From positions 1 through 60,589 of the forward strand of contig JADJVL010000023.1 in assembly GCA_016710635.1 (NCBI GenBank): DNA of 60,589 nt, given 5' to 3'. A program made the position numbers and the translations under genes. The DNA comes from Holophagaceae bacterium. Its GTDB lineage: Bacteria > Acidobacteriota > Holophagae > Holophagales > Holophagaceae. This document shows, piece by piece, positions 43,021 to 51,450 of the stretch (positions within the stretch are counted from its first letter, which is position 1; the number at the start of each line of letters is the position of its first letter). Under the pieces are notes generated by a model. That model did not search any database, had not been told where the DNA came from, and saw only the letters and a program-made list of their open reading frames with translations.

Positions 43021-44982
43021 TCAGCCCTTCCGGTGCCTGCCCTTGGTGGGTTTGCGCGGGGCCTTGGTGGCCTTCGCCTTCTTCGGAGGCTTGACCGTCT
43101 TTGGAGGCTTGACGGCCTTGACCGCGGGGGAGGCCTTCGGCGCCGGGGCCGGCTTCCCTTCCGGCAGCACCTCCACTTTCACGATGCGGGCGTTCAGCTC
43201 CAGGGCGTCCAGGAGGGGCAAGGCCTGCTCCGGATCCTCCACCGCGCCGAGGTGGGTGTAACGGCCGATGAGGTGTGGCGTGGCGTTGGTGGTGATGAAG
43301 AACTGGGAACCGCCGGTGTCCTTGCCGGAGAGGGCCATGCCCACGCTGCCGGGGCTGTACCAGGTCAGGCTGTTCTCGCAGCGCACGGCGTAGCCGGGCC
43401 CGCCGTCCATGGTGCTGAGGGGCGAGCCCATCTGCACCACGAAGTCCGGCACCACCCGGGGCACCAGCTGGCCGTCGAAATAGCCCTTCCGGGCCAGCCG
43501 GGCCAGGTTCGCGACATTGATGGGCGCCACCGTGGGATCGAGGCGCAGCACCAGGCTCCGGGGTCCCGCGAAGGTGATGCGCAGGCGCAGGGGCGAACCC
43601 TTTTCCGCCAGGGCTCCGGCCTCGGCGCGGAGGGCGGCGTCCGCGGGCGTGTCCTTCGCGGCCTGGGGCCAGGGCAGGTCAGAGTCAAAGGCGCTCAGGA
43701 CCTTCCAGGCTTCGAAGCGACGCAGCCAGGTGGCGTGCTGCAGGCTCGGCTTCAGCAGCGCGGCCTGGACCTCCGGCGGCGTGCCCCACCGCTTGAAGCC
43801 CGCGATGAGCGCCTGGAACGCATCGATCTCGGCATCGTTCCAGATGAGCTTCATGAGCTCGCCGAGCTTCGCCGGCAGCTTCGGGCAGTCCTCGAGGGCC
43901 ACGGCGCGGGCGAGGGGATCCCGGCCCGCCAGCAGTCGGGCCTGCAGCTGGTCCGCCGCGGCCCCATCGAGTCGCCGCAGGGCCGGCAGCAGGACCATCA
44001 GGAGGCGTCCGTCCTTTTCAGCGCCCGCCAGCTCCGCCGCCCACTCCGCCGCTTCCGGTTCCGTCTTGAATTTTCCGAGGGCCGCCACGGCGGCGATCCG
44101 CCACGCGAGGGGCAGGTCCTCCAATCCTTCCAGGGAGGCCCGCAGCACGGGCCAGGCGGAGGCCGGCGCCTCGTCGGGAAGGCCTTCGAACCAGCGCTGC
44201 ATGAGGCAGGTCAGGGCCGCCTCGCCGGGAACCTCGTCCTTCAGCCCGATGACCTGGAGGTGCCGGGCCGGGGCTTCCAGGAAGGCGGCGTAACCCGGCC
44301 GGGTCTGGCGTTGCTCGGGGGTGGCCCGGTTCCAGGCGTCCATCATCGCGAGGACGGCGCCGGGGGTCGGCGGCAGGGGCTCCAGCAGCGCCTTCTCCAC
44401 GCCCGCCAGCACCAGGCGGAACTGGGCGGCGCGGATGCGCAGGCCATCGATGCGGCCCTCGGCGCCGAGCCCGTTGAGGAAGTCCCGCAGGGCCGGCGCC
44501 GCGGCGCAGCCGTTGATGCGGGCGCTGGCGATGGCGTGCTCGAGGTGCAGGTGCGCGGGCCAGGCCTTGGCGTCCTCCGCCGTCAGGCCTTCGAGGGCCG
44601 CCAGGGCCTGCCTGGATTTCAGGCGGTTGAGGAAGTGCAGGGCGGTGAACCGCTGCTCCGGCGTCTGCGCGGCGCGGGCCCGCTCCACCCAGAGGGCTTC
44701 CGTGGGCCGCTCCAGTTCCTCCGGGAGCAGGGCCGGCGCTCCGGGCGCACCGATGCGCGCCAGGGTCCGCACGAAGCGGGCCTCGTCCTCGGCGTTGAAG
44801 AGGTCCCGGTCCTCTGCGGCCACCGCCGGGGCCTGCCGCGCCCATTCCGCCCACACCGCGTCGGCGGCGGTGAAGCGGGGCCTTGCTGCGGGAACCTCCT
44901 GCGGGCCGGCGTGGAGGAGGGCTCCGAGTCCGACCAGGGCGCAGAGGGCGGGTTTCTGGAAGGATGGGAAGGAAGGAGTCAT
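43021..44982 (-). CDS. Secreted HEAT-like repeat protein with cyclophilin-type PPIase domain
   Basis: 653 residues. Signal peptide near the N-terminus (ALCALVGLGALLHAG); a long helical solenoid of HEAT-like repeats (for example AWRIAAVAALGKFKTEPEAA); a cyclophilin domain near 475-620 (VAPINVANLARLARKGYFDG, VQMGSPLSTMDGGPGY, GMALSGKDTGGSQFFITTNA, TPHLIGRYTHLG), split for length; and a Lys/Pro-rich basic tail. Active-site positions equivalent to the cyclophilin Arg/Phe are partly altered (RVVPDFVVQMG). Likely a periplasmic folding factor. Its ATG is 23 bases from the divergent glycosyltransferase start. Confidence 0.88.
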   Translation of the reverse strand: MTPSFPSFQKPALCALVGLGALLHAGPQEVPAARPRFTAADAVWAEWARQAPAVAAEDRDLFNAEDEARFVRTLARIGAPGAPALLPEELERPTEALWVERARAAQTPEQRFTALHFLNRLKSRQALAALEGLTAEDAKAWPAHLHLEHAIASARINGCAAAPALRDFLNGLGAEGRIDGLRIRAAQFRLVLAGVEKALLEPLPPTPGAVLAMMDAWNRATPEQRQTRPGYAAFLEAPARHLQVIGLKDEVPGEAALTCLMQRWFEGLPDEAPASAWPVLRASLEGLEDLPLAWRIAAVAALGKFKTEPEAAEWAAELAGAEKDGRLLMVLLPALRRLDGAAADQLQARLLAGRDPLARAVALEDCPKLPAKLGELMKLIWNDAEIDAFQALIAGFKRWGTPPEVQAALLKPSLQHATWLRRFEAWKVLSAFDSDLPWPQAAKDTPADAALRAEAGALAEKGSPLRLRITFAGPRSLVLRLDPTVAPINVANLARLARKGYFDGQLVPRVVPDFVVQMGSPLSTMDGGPGYAVRCENSLTWYSPGSVGMALSGKDTGGSQFFITTNATPHLIGRYTHLGAVEDPEQALPLLDALELNARIVKVEVLPEGKPAPAPKASPAVKAVKPPKTVKPPKKAKATKAPRKPTKGRHRKG

Positions 44983-45005
44983 CGGTGGCCCTGGGCAAAA
45001 GCAAA

Positions 45006-46109
45006 ATGGCGGGAAGCGACATTCTAGGCGAGAACCTGGCCCCGGGCGCCGTCCGGGAAGTGTGGGTGCGCTTTCCGCGCCTGCTGGGGGACGTGGTCTT
45101 CACCCTGCCTTTCCTCGGCACCCTGCAGGCCCGCTGGAATGCCGTCGCGGAAGCCAAGGGGGCGCGCCTGCGCTGGGTCGCCGTGGGCCATGCGAGCGGC
45201 GCGGCCCTCTTCGGCGAGGCCAAGGAGGGCTTCATCGCCCGCACCCTCATCGAGAAGGGCGGGGAAGACAAACCGGAACCCCTCGTCCTGCGCAAGGCCT
45301 GGCGCGAGCACCCGCCGGTGGCGGTGATCAACCTGAGCCAGAGCGTGCGCCTCGCCCTCGCCGCGCGGCTGGCGAACATCCCCATCCGCGCCGGCATCGC
45401 CGACAACCGGCTGCGGCTGCTCTACACCCATTCCTTCAAGTACCGGGACCTGCCCATCCACCTCGTGAAGCGCTTCGCGCCCTTGCTGGAATCCCTCACG
45501 GGTTCCCCCCGGCTCCAGTGGCTGCCCATCCGTCCCGGCCTCTTCGGCGGCGAGGGCGGCTTCGAGATCCTGCGCAAGGCTGGCTGGGACGGCCGACCCT
45601 TCGTGTGCCTCGCTTTTGGTTCCAAGGGGGCGAGCAAGCGCTGGCTGCCGGAGGCCGAGACCTGGCCGGATCTCGCCCGCCGGCTGGTGGCCCAGGGGCT
45701 GGCGGTGGTCTGGCTCGGCGGGCGGGACGAAGTGGCCCAGGGCGCGGAGCTCGCCGCCCTGGCGCCTGGCTCCCTCGACCTCTGCGGCCTCACCACCATT
45801 CCCCAGGCCGCGGCTCTGCTGGAGGGGGCCTACGGCAACGTGGCCATCGACACGGGTCTGGCCCACGCCGGGGCCGCCACGGGCAGTCCCCTGGTCTGCG
45901 TGAACGTCCACGGCTTCGAATGGCAGATGACGCCCCAGGGGCCCTTCGTGGCCACGGTGCGGCCCGCGGAGATGGCCATGGACGCCGCCGAGCCGGACCG
46001 GGACTGGGCGCTCCGCAGCGACCGCATCCGGCCCGGCCGGGTCCTCAACCTGCTGCACGCCCTGGCCGCCGAGGCCGCCGGCGCGGCGCTGCCGCCCCGC
46101 CTGTCATGA
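45006..46109 (+). CDS. Glycosyltransferase family 9 (heptosyltransferase-like)
   Basis: 367 residues, starting MAGSDILGENLAPGAVREVW. GT9 landmarks: VRFPRLLGDVVFTLPFLGTL at the N-terminus, CLAFGSKGASKRWLPE, LCGLTTIPQAAALLEGA, and IDTGLAHAGAATGSPLVCV in the sugar-nucleotide site. Such enzymes add heptose or related sugars to the LPS core on the cytoplasmic face. A GTG at 44985 would add seven residues. It overlaps the next GT9 gene (ATGA). Confidence 0.9.
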   Translation: MAGSDILGENLAPGAVREVWVRFPRLLGDVVFTLPFLGTLQARWNAVAEAKGARLRWVAVGHASGAALFGEAKEGFIARTLIEKGGEDKPEPLVLRKAWREHPPVAVINLSQSVRLALAARLANIPIRAGIADNRLRLLYTHSFKYRDLPIHLVKRFAPLLESLTGSPRLQWLPIRPGLFGGEGGFEILRKAGWDGRPFVCLAFGSKGASKRWLPEAETWPDLARRLVAQGLAVVWLGGRDEVAQGAELAALAPGSLDLCGLTTIPQAAALLEGAYGNVAIDTGLAHAGAATGSPLVCVNVHGFEWQMTPQGPFVATVRPAEMAMDAAEPDRDWALRSDRIRPGRVLNLLHALAAEAAGAALPPRLS

Positions 46110-47110
46110 GCCCAGCCATCCCCGACCAGGCCGTATGGGTGCGGCTGCCGAGGTTCATCGGGGATTCGGTGATGATCGCCCAGGCCCTCGAGCCCCTGCG
46201 CCGTGCGGGAAGGCCCCTCGTCGCTTGGGGACCGGCCTTCGTGTGCGAACTCTTCGAGGGCAGCGAGGCCTTCGCCGCCGTCGTTCCCGATCCTCCCCGG
46301 AAGCCCGGCAGCTGGGCCATGGCGAAGCTCCTGAAGGCGCACCGCTGTTCGGCGGTGGTGAACTTCCCCCGCAGCCAACGGGCTCTGGCTGGCGCTTTCC
46401 TGGCGCGGGCGCCCATCCGCGCGGGTTGGCGCGAGGGCGGCGGCGCGCTGCTGGCCACCCATCACCTGCCCTTCCGCACCACCCTTGGGCACCAGGTCGA
46501 ACGCTACCGCGCCCTGCTGGCGAAGGCCTTTCCCGGGACTGAACCCTGCGAACCCGCGCCCTTCACGCCACGCCCCGATGCCTTCGCCGAGGCCGACCGG
46601 TTGCTGGCGGAGGCGGGGGTGGCCAAGCCTTTCGTCGCCCTCTGCCTGGGGGCCATGAGCTGGAACAAGCGGCTGGGGACGGCGGCCTGGACCGACCTCG
46701 CCGTCTCGCTGAGGAGCCGGGGCGAGGCCGTGGCCCTGCTGGGCGGCGCCGGGGACGATGAGGCCCAGGCGGCGGAGATCCGCAAGAAACTGCCGGAGCT
46801 GCCGGACTTCACCGGCCGCGCGGCCCTCTCCACCGGCGCGGCGCTGCTGGGCCGGGCGAAGGCGGCGGTGGCCAACGATTCCGCCCTGGCCCATCTCGCC
46901 GCCGCCGTCGGCACGCCGGTGGCCGTGGCCTACGGGCCCACGGATCCGGCGGTCACGCGGCCCTGGAGCGACGCGGTGGCCATCGTGCGCCGGGAGGACC
47001 TGGCCTGCATCGGCTGCATGGGACCCGGCTGCCCGGTGCCGGGACGGCCCTGCCTCGAAGACCTCGGCGCGGAGCGGATCCTCGCCGCCCTGGGGGCCTG
47101 GCTCGGCTAG
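46106..47110 (+). CDS. Glycosyltransferase family 9 (heptosyltransferase-like), second copy
   Basis: 334 residues: VRLPRFIGDSVMIAQALEPL, CLGAMSWNKRLGTAAWTDLA, GGAGDDEAQAAEIRKKLPEL, ANDSALAHLAAAVGTPVAVAYGPT, and a Cys-rich end (CIGCMGPGCPVPGRPCLED) as found in RfaF-like enzymes. Distantly similar to the preceding GT9; probably acts on the next core sugar. The ATG overlaps the preceding stop. A much longer in-frame extension upstream is spurious. Confidence 0.92.
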   Translation: MSPAIPDQAVWVRLPRFIGDSVMIAQALEPLRRAGRPLVAWGPAFVCELFEGSEAFAAVVPDPPRKPGSWAMAKLLKAHRCSAVVNFPRSQRALAGAFLARAPIRAGWREGGGALLATHHLPFRTTLGHQVERYRALLAKAFPGTEPCEPAPFTPRPDAFAEADRLLAEAGVAKPFVALCLGAMSWNKRLGTAAWTDLAVSLRSRGEAVALLGGAGDDEAQAAEIRKKLPELPDFTGRAALSTGAALLGRAKAAVANDSALAHLAAAVGTPVAVAYGPTDPAVTRPWSDAVAIVRREDLACIGCMGPGCPVPGRPCLEDLGAERILAALGAWLG

Positions 47111-47144
47111 GCTGGCGGAAACCTTTTTGGAAAGGCGGCGCGGG

Positions 47145-47744
47145 ATGCATCCCTGGATCGGCCTGGTCCTCCTGCTCGCAGCCGTTCCTCCACAACCCTC
47201 CTCGGCCGGGAGTCCCGGCTCGGCGGCGCGCATGGTGGCGGCGGCAAGGGCCCAGGTGGGCGTCACGATCCGCTATGACAGCGCCTACCGGCGGCTGGCC
47301 TATCCCGGCGGGGACGTGCCCGTGGAACAGGGCGTCTGCACCGACGTGGTCATCCGGGCCTGCCGGACGCTGGGCCTCGATCTGCAGGCCCTGGTCCACC
47401 GGGACATGGTGGCCGCCTGGGACGCCTACCCGAAGCTCTGGGGACTGCGGGGGCCGGATCCGAACATCGACCACCGCCGGGTGCCGAACCTGGCGGCCTT
47501 CCTGCGCCGGCACGGGCAGGTCCTGGCGGTGAGCCGGGATCCGAAGGCCTACGCCCCCGGCGACCTCGTCACCTGGCGGCTGATCTCCGGCCTGCCCCAC
47601 ATCGGCATCATCTCGGACGAGCGGACCCCGGCGGGGCTTCCCCTGGTCATCCACAACATCGGCGCCGGCGTGAAGGAGGAGGACATCCTCTTCGTCTACA
47701 CGGTGACGGGCCACTTCCGCTTCCCGCCGGACGCGGCCCCCTAG
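47145..47744 (+). CDS. Secreted DUF1287 protein
   Basis: 199 residues with signal peptide (MHPWIGLVLLLAAVPPQPSS). It matches DUF1287: TIRYDSAYRRLAYPGGDVP, GVCTDVVIRACRTLGLDLQ (the Cys in the place of a papain-like nucleophile), HRDMVAAWDAYPKLWGL, and DLVTWRLISGLPHIGIIS with a candidate His. Possibly an NlpC/P60-like cell-wall hydrolase; this is an inference. Its stop shares the CTAG at 47741-47744 with the stop of the convergent fcl. Confidence 0.88.
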   Translation: MHPWIGLVLLLAAVPPQPSSAGSPGSAARMVAAARAQVGVTIRYDSAYRRLAYPGGDVPVEQGVCTDVVIRACRTLGLDLQALVHRDMVAAWDAYPKLWGLRGPDPNIDHRRVPNLAAFLRRHGQVLAVSRDPKAYAPGDLVTWRLISGLPHIGIISDERTPAGLPLVIHNIGAGVKEEDILFVYTVTGHFRFPPDAAP

Positions 47745-48694
47745 CCCGCCAGGGCGACCCGCATCCAGGCCACAGTCCGCGCCAGGCCTTCAGCGAGGGG
47801 GATCTCCGCCTTCCAGCCGAAGCGTTCAAGGGCGCGGCTGGTATCGAGCTGGCGCTTGGGCTGGCCATCGGGGTAGGCCGGGTTGAAGGTCAGTTCGCCT
47901 TCGAATCCAGTGAGCTCCCGGATCTTCAGGGCCAGGTCCCGGATGGTGATCTCCTCGCCGGTGCCGAGGTTCACGGGGTCCGCGTCCTCGTAGCCTTCCA
48001 TGCCTTCGGCGATGCCCCTCGCGGCGTCCTCCACGAAGAGGAATTCCCGGCTGGCGGCGCCGGTGCCCCAGAGCTCGACGGAGGGGGCGCCCTTGGCCTT
48101 CGCCTCCAGGAACTTGCGGATGAGGGCCGGGATCACGTGGTTGGTCTCCAGGTCCAGGTGGTCCCAGGGGCCGTAGAGGTTCACGGGAATGAGGAAGACG
48201 CTCCGGGTGCCGTACTCCTGCCGGTAGGCCTGCATCTGCACCAGCAGCGCCTTCTTCGCCACGCCATAGGGGGCGTTGGTCTCCTCCGGATAGCCGTTCC
48301 ACAGGTCGTCCTCGTGGAAGGGCACGGGGCAGAACTTTGGATACGCGCAGACGGTGCCGAGCACCAGCAGCTTGGCGACGCCTTCCGTCCGGCAGGCTTC
48401 GATGAGGTGCAGGCCCATGGCCATGTTCGCGTAGAAGAAGGAGCCCGGATGGGCCCGATTGGCGCCGATGCCGCCGACCCGGGCCGCGAGGTGCACGACG
48501 CCATCGGGGCGCTCGGCGCGCAGCAGGCGCGCGGCGGCCGTGGGATCCAGCAGGTCCACCTCGGTGCTGCGGGTGGCGAGCACGGTGGCGCCGCGACGCT
48601 CGAACTCGGCCACCACGGTCCGGCCGAGGAAACCGTGGCCGCCGGTGACCCAGATCCGTTTTCCGGCAAGAGGAAAGGTCGCCGGGAAACTCAC
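47741..48694 (-). CDS. fcl: GDP-L-fucose synthase
   Basis: Epimerase/reductase turning GDP-4-keto-6-deoxymannose into GDP-L-fucose. 317 residues: Rossmann loop VTGGHGFLGRTVVAEFER, HLAARVGGIGANRAHPGSFF, LGTVCAYPKFCPVPFHED, catalytic YGVAKKALL, and LYGPWDHLDLETNHVIPAL. GTG start overlaps the gmd stop (GTGA). With gmd it supplies GDP-fucose for the neighbouring glycosyltransferases. Confidence 0.93.
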   Translation of the reverse strand: MSFPATFPLAGKRIWVTGGHGFLGRTVVAEFERRGATVLATRSTEVDLLDPTAAARLLRAERPDGVVHLAARVGGIGANRAHPGSFFYANMAMGLHLIEACRTEGVAKLLVLGTVCAYPKFCPVPFHEDDLWNGYPEETNAPYGVAKKALLVQMQAYRQEYGTRSVFLIPVNLYGPWDHLDLETNHVIPALIRKFLEAKAKGAPSVELWGTGAASREFLFVEDAARGIAEGMEGYEDADPVNLGTGEEITIRDLALKIRELTGFEGELTFNPAYPDGQPKRQLDTSRALERFGWKAEIPLAEGLARTVAWMRVALAG

Positions 48695-49740
48695 CGGTAC
48701 CCTCCCCGGGGCGCTTCCTGGTGGCCCGCCTGCTTGAGCACCTGCTCCTTCTCCGCGAGGCGCAGGTCCGAGTCCACCATCATCTTCGCGAGCTGCTGCA
48801 CGGAGGTCTGGGGCGTCCAGCCGAGGAGTCGCTGGGCCTTGGCAGGGTCGCCTTCGAGGTGGTCCACTTCCGCCGGGCGGAAGTAGCGGGAATCGATCTC
48901 CACGTGCTTCTGCCAGTCCAGGTCCAGCTGGGCGAAGACGAGGCCGAGGAACTCGCGGATGGAGATGGAGGCTCCGGTGGCCACCACGTAGTCGTCCGGG
49001 GCGTCCTGCTGCAGCATGCGCCACATGGCCTCCACGTAGTCGCCGGCGAAGCCCCAGTCCCGCTTCGCGTCCAGGTTGCCCAGGTAGAGCTTGTCCTGGA
49101 GCCCCAGCTTGATGCGGGTGGCGGCGCGGGTGATCTTGCGGGTCACGAAGGTCTCGCCGCGGCGCGGGCTTTCGTGGTTGAAGAGGATGCCGTTGCAGGC
49201 GAAGAGGCCGTAGCTCTCCCGGTGGTTGATGATCTGGTAGTGCCCATAGACCTTGGCCACGGCATAGGGGCTGCGGGGCTCGAAGCGGGTGCCCTCGTGC
49301 TGCCGGGGCTTGGCGGAGCCGAACATCTCCGAGCTGCCGGCCTGGTAGAGCCGCGCCTGCCGGCCGGAAGCGTTCTGCCAGGCGCGCACACACTCCAGCA
49401 GGCGCAGGACGCCCAGGGCGACCACGTCGGCGGTGTACTCGGGCTGGTCGAAGCTCACCCGCACGTGGCTCTGGGCGCCGAGGTTGTAGATCTCGGAGGG
49501 GCCCACCTCGTCCAGCAGGCGCCGCAGGCCGCCGCCATCGCTGAGGTCCCCGTAGTGCAGGTGCAGCTTCGGGTGCTGGTGGGGATCCTCGTAGAGGTGG
49601 TCGATGCGCTCCGTGTTGAAGTTCGAAGCCCGGCGGATGATGCCGTGGACCTCGTAGCCCTTCGCCAGCAGCAGCTCCGCGAGGTAGCTGCCGTCCTGGC
49701 CGGTGATGCCGGTGATGAGGGCGATGGGGGAAGCGGTCAT
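48691..49740 (-). CDS. gmd: GDP-mannose 4,6-dehydratase
   Basis: 349 residues: ITGITGQDGSYLAELLLAKG, GIIRRASNFNTERIDHLYED, YNLGAQSHVRVSFDQPEYTA, SSEMFGSAKPRQHE, catalytic YAVAKVYGHYQ, and LGNLDAKRDWGFAGDYVEAM. First step to GDP-fucose, GDP-rhamnose and related sugars. ATG at 49740, 25 bases after the upstream SDR gene on the same strand; it overlaps fcl. Confidence 0.96.
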   Translation of the reverse strand: MTASPIALITGITGQDGSYLAELLLAKGYEVHGIIRRASNFNTERIDHLYEDPHQHPKLHLHYGDLSDGGGLRRLLDEVGPSEIYNLGAQSHVRVSFDQPEYTADVVALGVLRLLECVRAWQNASGRQARLYQAGSSEMFGSAKPRQHEGTRFEPRSPYAVAKVYGHYQIINHRESYGLFACNGILFNHESPRRGETFVTRKITRAATRIKLGLQDKLYLGNLDAKRDWGFAGDYVEAMWRMLQQDAPDDYVVATGASISIREFLGLVFAQLDLDWQKHVEIDSRYFRPAEVDHLEGDPAKAQRLLGWTPQTSVQQLAKMMVDSDLRLAEKEQVLKQAGHQEAPRGGYR

Positions 49741-49765
49741 GGTTCTTCTCGCGGGTTGGAAGCGT

Positions 49766-50656
49766 TCAGAGGGTTTGGAGCATCGACCGCAGGCTGTCGG
49801 CGAAGGGGATGCGGGGGGTCCAGTCGCTGTGGGACTGGAGCAGGGCCGGGGAGCCCACGAGGAAGGAATTGTCGTCGCCGGAGTGGGGCTGCTGCAGGAA
49901 TTCCACCGGCGCGGGCCGGCCCAGGAGCGCCATGACCGTCCGGGCGACGGCGGCGATGCTGCGACCCTCCCCGGTGCATACATTGAAACATCGGGCCGCG
50001 GGGTTCTCCAGCTCCAGGATGGCGAGATAGGCGGCCACCACGTCCCGCACGTCGATGAAGTCGCGCACGCTGTCGAAGCCTTCCATGACCACCGCCTGCC
50101 CGCCTTCGGGCTTGAGGTGGGAAAGGCGGCGCAGGAGGGAGGGGATCACCAGCTCCGGGCGCTGGCCCGGGCCCAGATGGTTGAAGGGCCGCGCGATGCG
50201 CAGGTCGAGGCGGGGCGCGTAGTGGGCCGCCATCTGCTCCATCAGGTGCTTGGAGAGGCCGTAGCGCCCCTGGGGCGCCACGGGGCTCGCCTCCGTGCGC
50301 ACGTCCAGGGACGGCGCGTAGACGTGGCAGGTGCTCACCAGCAGCACCCGGGTGGGCGCCAGGTGCTCCAGCAGGTTGAGGGTGGAGTGGAGGTTCATCA
50401 CCACCGGGGCGACGGAGGTGAAGAGGTTCGGGATCGATTCGCCGGCGAGGTGGATGACACCGTCCCAGGCCCTCGGCAGCGCCGACAGGGAGGCGGGATC
50501 CAGCAGGTCCAGGCAGTGGCTCTCGACCTCCTCGGGAAACCCGTCGGCCCACTTGCGCTGCACCGCATGGACCTCGTAGCCCCGGGCCAGGAGGGCCGCG
50601 GCCATGTGCCGGCCGACAAAGCCGGAGGCGCCGGTGAGGAGGATGCGGCCCCTCAT
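49766..50656 (-). CDS. NAD(P)-dependent sugar epimerase/reductase (SDR)
   Basis: 296 residues of the extended SDR type: LLTGASGFVGRHMAAALLAR, VIHLAGESIPNLF, VSTCHVYAP (Cys where Ser/Thr is common), catalytic YGLSKHLMEQ, RPFNHLGPGQRP, SVRDFIDVRDVVAAYLAI. The HLGPGQ and DFxDVRD blocks suit GDP-6-deoxy-D-mannose reductase (Rmd) or similar 4-reductases. Next to gmd, it could give GDP-rhamnose in parallel with GDP-fucose. Overlaps the methyltransferase gene. Confidence 0.85.
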   Translation of the reverse strand: MRGRILLTGASGFVGRHMAAALLARGYEVHAVQRKWADGFPEEVESHCLDLLDPASLSALPRAWDGVIHLAGESIPNLFTSVAPVVMNLHSTLNLLEHLAPTRVLLVSTCHVYAPSLDVRTEASPVAPQGRYGLSKHLMEQMAAHYAPRLDLRIARPFNHLGPGQRPELVIPSLLRRLSHLKPEGGQAVVMEGFDSVRDFIDVRDVVAAYLAILELENPAARCFNVCTGEGRSIAAVARTVMALLGRPAPVEFLQQPHSGDDNSFLVGSPALLQSHSDWTPRIPFADSLRSMLQTL

Positions 50657-51450
50657 GCGAAGGCGTCCTTCCGGGCCAGACGTTCCCGGCGGCGGTGGCC
50701 TGCGCGCACCCGCCAGCGGCCCCAGGCGGGGAGGGCGTGGCCGGGGTGGGTGAAGACGTGGACGAAGGCCTTGCCGGCCCAGGGCAGGGTGAGGGCGTAG
50801 GCGAGGCCGGCCTGCTCCGCCGCGCGGCGAAGGCCCGCGGCGCTGAACAGGGTGATGTGCTGGCCGTGCTCCGGGGCCAGGTAGACCCAGTCCGGGCCGT
50901 GGACCCGTTCGTCGAACAGTTCGGTGGTCACCACCAGCAGGCCTGCGGGGGCGAGGCGGCCCCGGAGGTCGGCGAGGGTGGCGACGGGATCCAGCGTGTG
51001 CTCCAGCACCTCAATGGCGGTGATGAGGTCGAAGAGGCCGGCGGGCCAGGCCGCGGAGACCCGCTCCTCCGCATAGGCGGCCCGGGGATAGGCGTCCTGC
51101 CCCCAGGCATCCTGGCCCTGGTCCAGCAGGAGGCGGACGAGGGCCGCCTTTCCGCAGCCGAAATCCAGGCTCCGGAAACGCACCGGCAGGAGGCCGTGGT
51201 GGCGGAAGCGCCGCAGCACCCGGTGGACGAAGAGGGTCCGCTGCAGTTCGCCGGAATCTGGATCCGGCGAGAAGGCGGTGGTGTAGGCCCGTTCCAGCCA
51301 GGTCGGTTCGGGGAGGAGGAGGGAGCGGCAGCCCTCGCAGAGCCCGTAGCGCACCGGCGTATCGCCGAAGAGCCGGCCTTCGAAGGCCGTCAGGAGCCGG
51401 CCGCCGCAGATGCGGCAGGGCTCGGGGCTGGGGTGGGGAGTGGCGGTCAT
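50653..51450 (-). CDS. SAM-dependent methyltransferase with N-terminal zinc finger
   Basis: 265 residues. An N-terminal Cys-pair zinc site (CRICGGRLL and GLCEGCRSLLLPEP), then a class I methyltransferase: SLDFGCGKAALVRLLLDQG, ITAIEVLEHTLDPVATLADL, GLLVVTTELFDERV, EHGQHITLFSAAGLRR. This plan is common in polysaccharide clusters, where it modifies a sugar. ATG overlaps the upstream glycosyltransferase gene, and its own stop overlaps the SDR start. Confidence 0.88.
   Translation of the reverse strand: MTATPHPSPEPCRICGGRLLTAFEGRLFGDTPVRYGLCEGCRSLLLPEPTWLERAYTTAFSPDPDSGELQRTLFVHRVLRRFRHHGLLPVRFRSLDFGCGKAALVRLLLDQGQDAWGQDAYPRAAYAEERVSAAWPAGLFDLITAIEVLEHTLDPVATLADLRGRLAPAGLLVVTTELFDERVHGPDWVYLAPEHGQHITLFSAAGLRRAAEQAGLAYALTLPWAGKAFVHVFTHPGHALPAWGRWRVRAGHRRRERLARKDAFA

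Noticed and set aside
44321..46105. A 929-codon version of the second GT9 enzyme
   Set aside because: The upstream 590 codons are an off-frame reading of the PPIase gene and of the first GT9; GT9 enzymes are about 335 residues and the ATG at 46106 gives exactly that.
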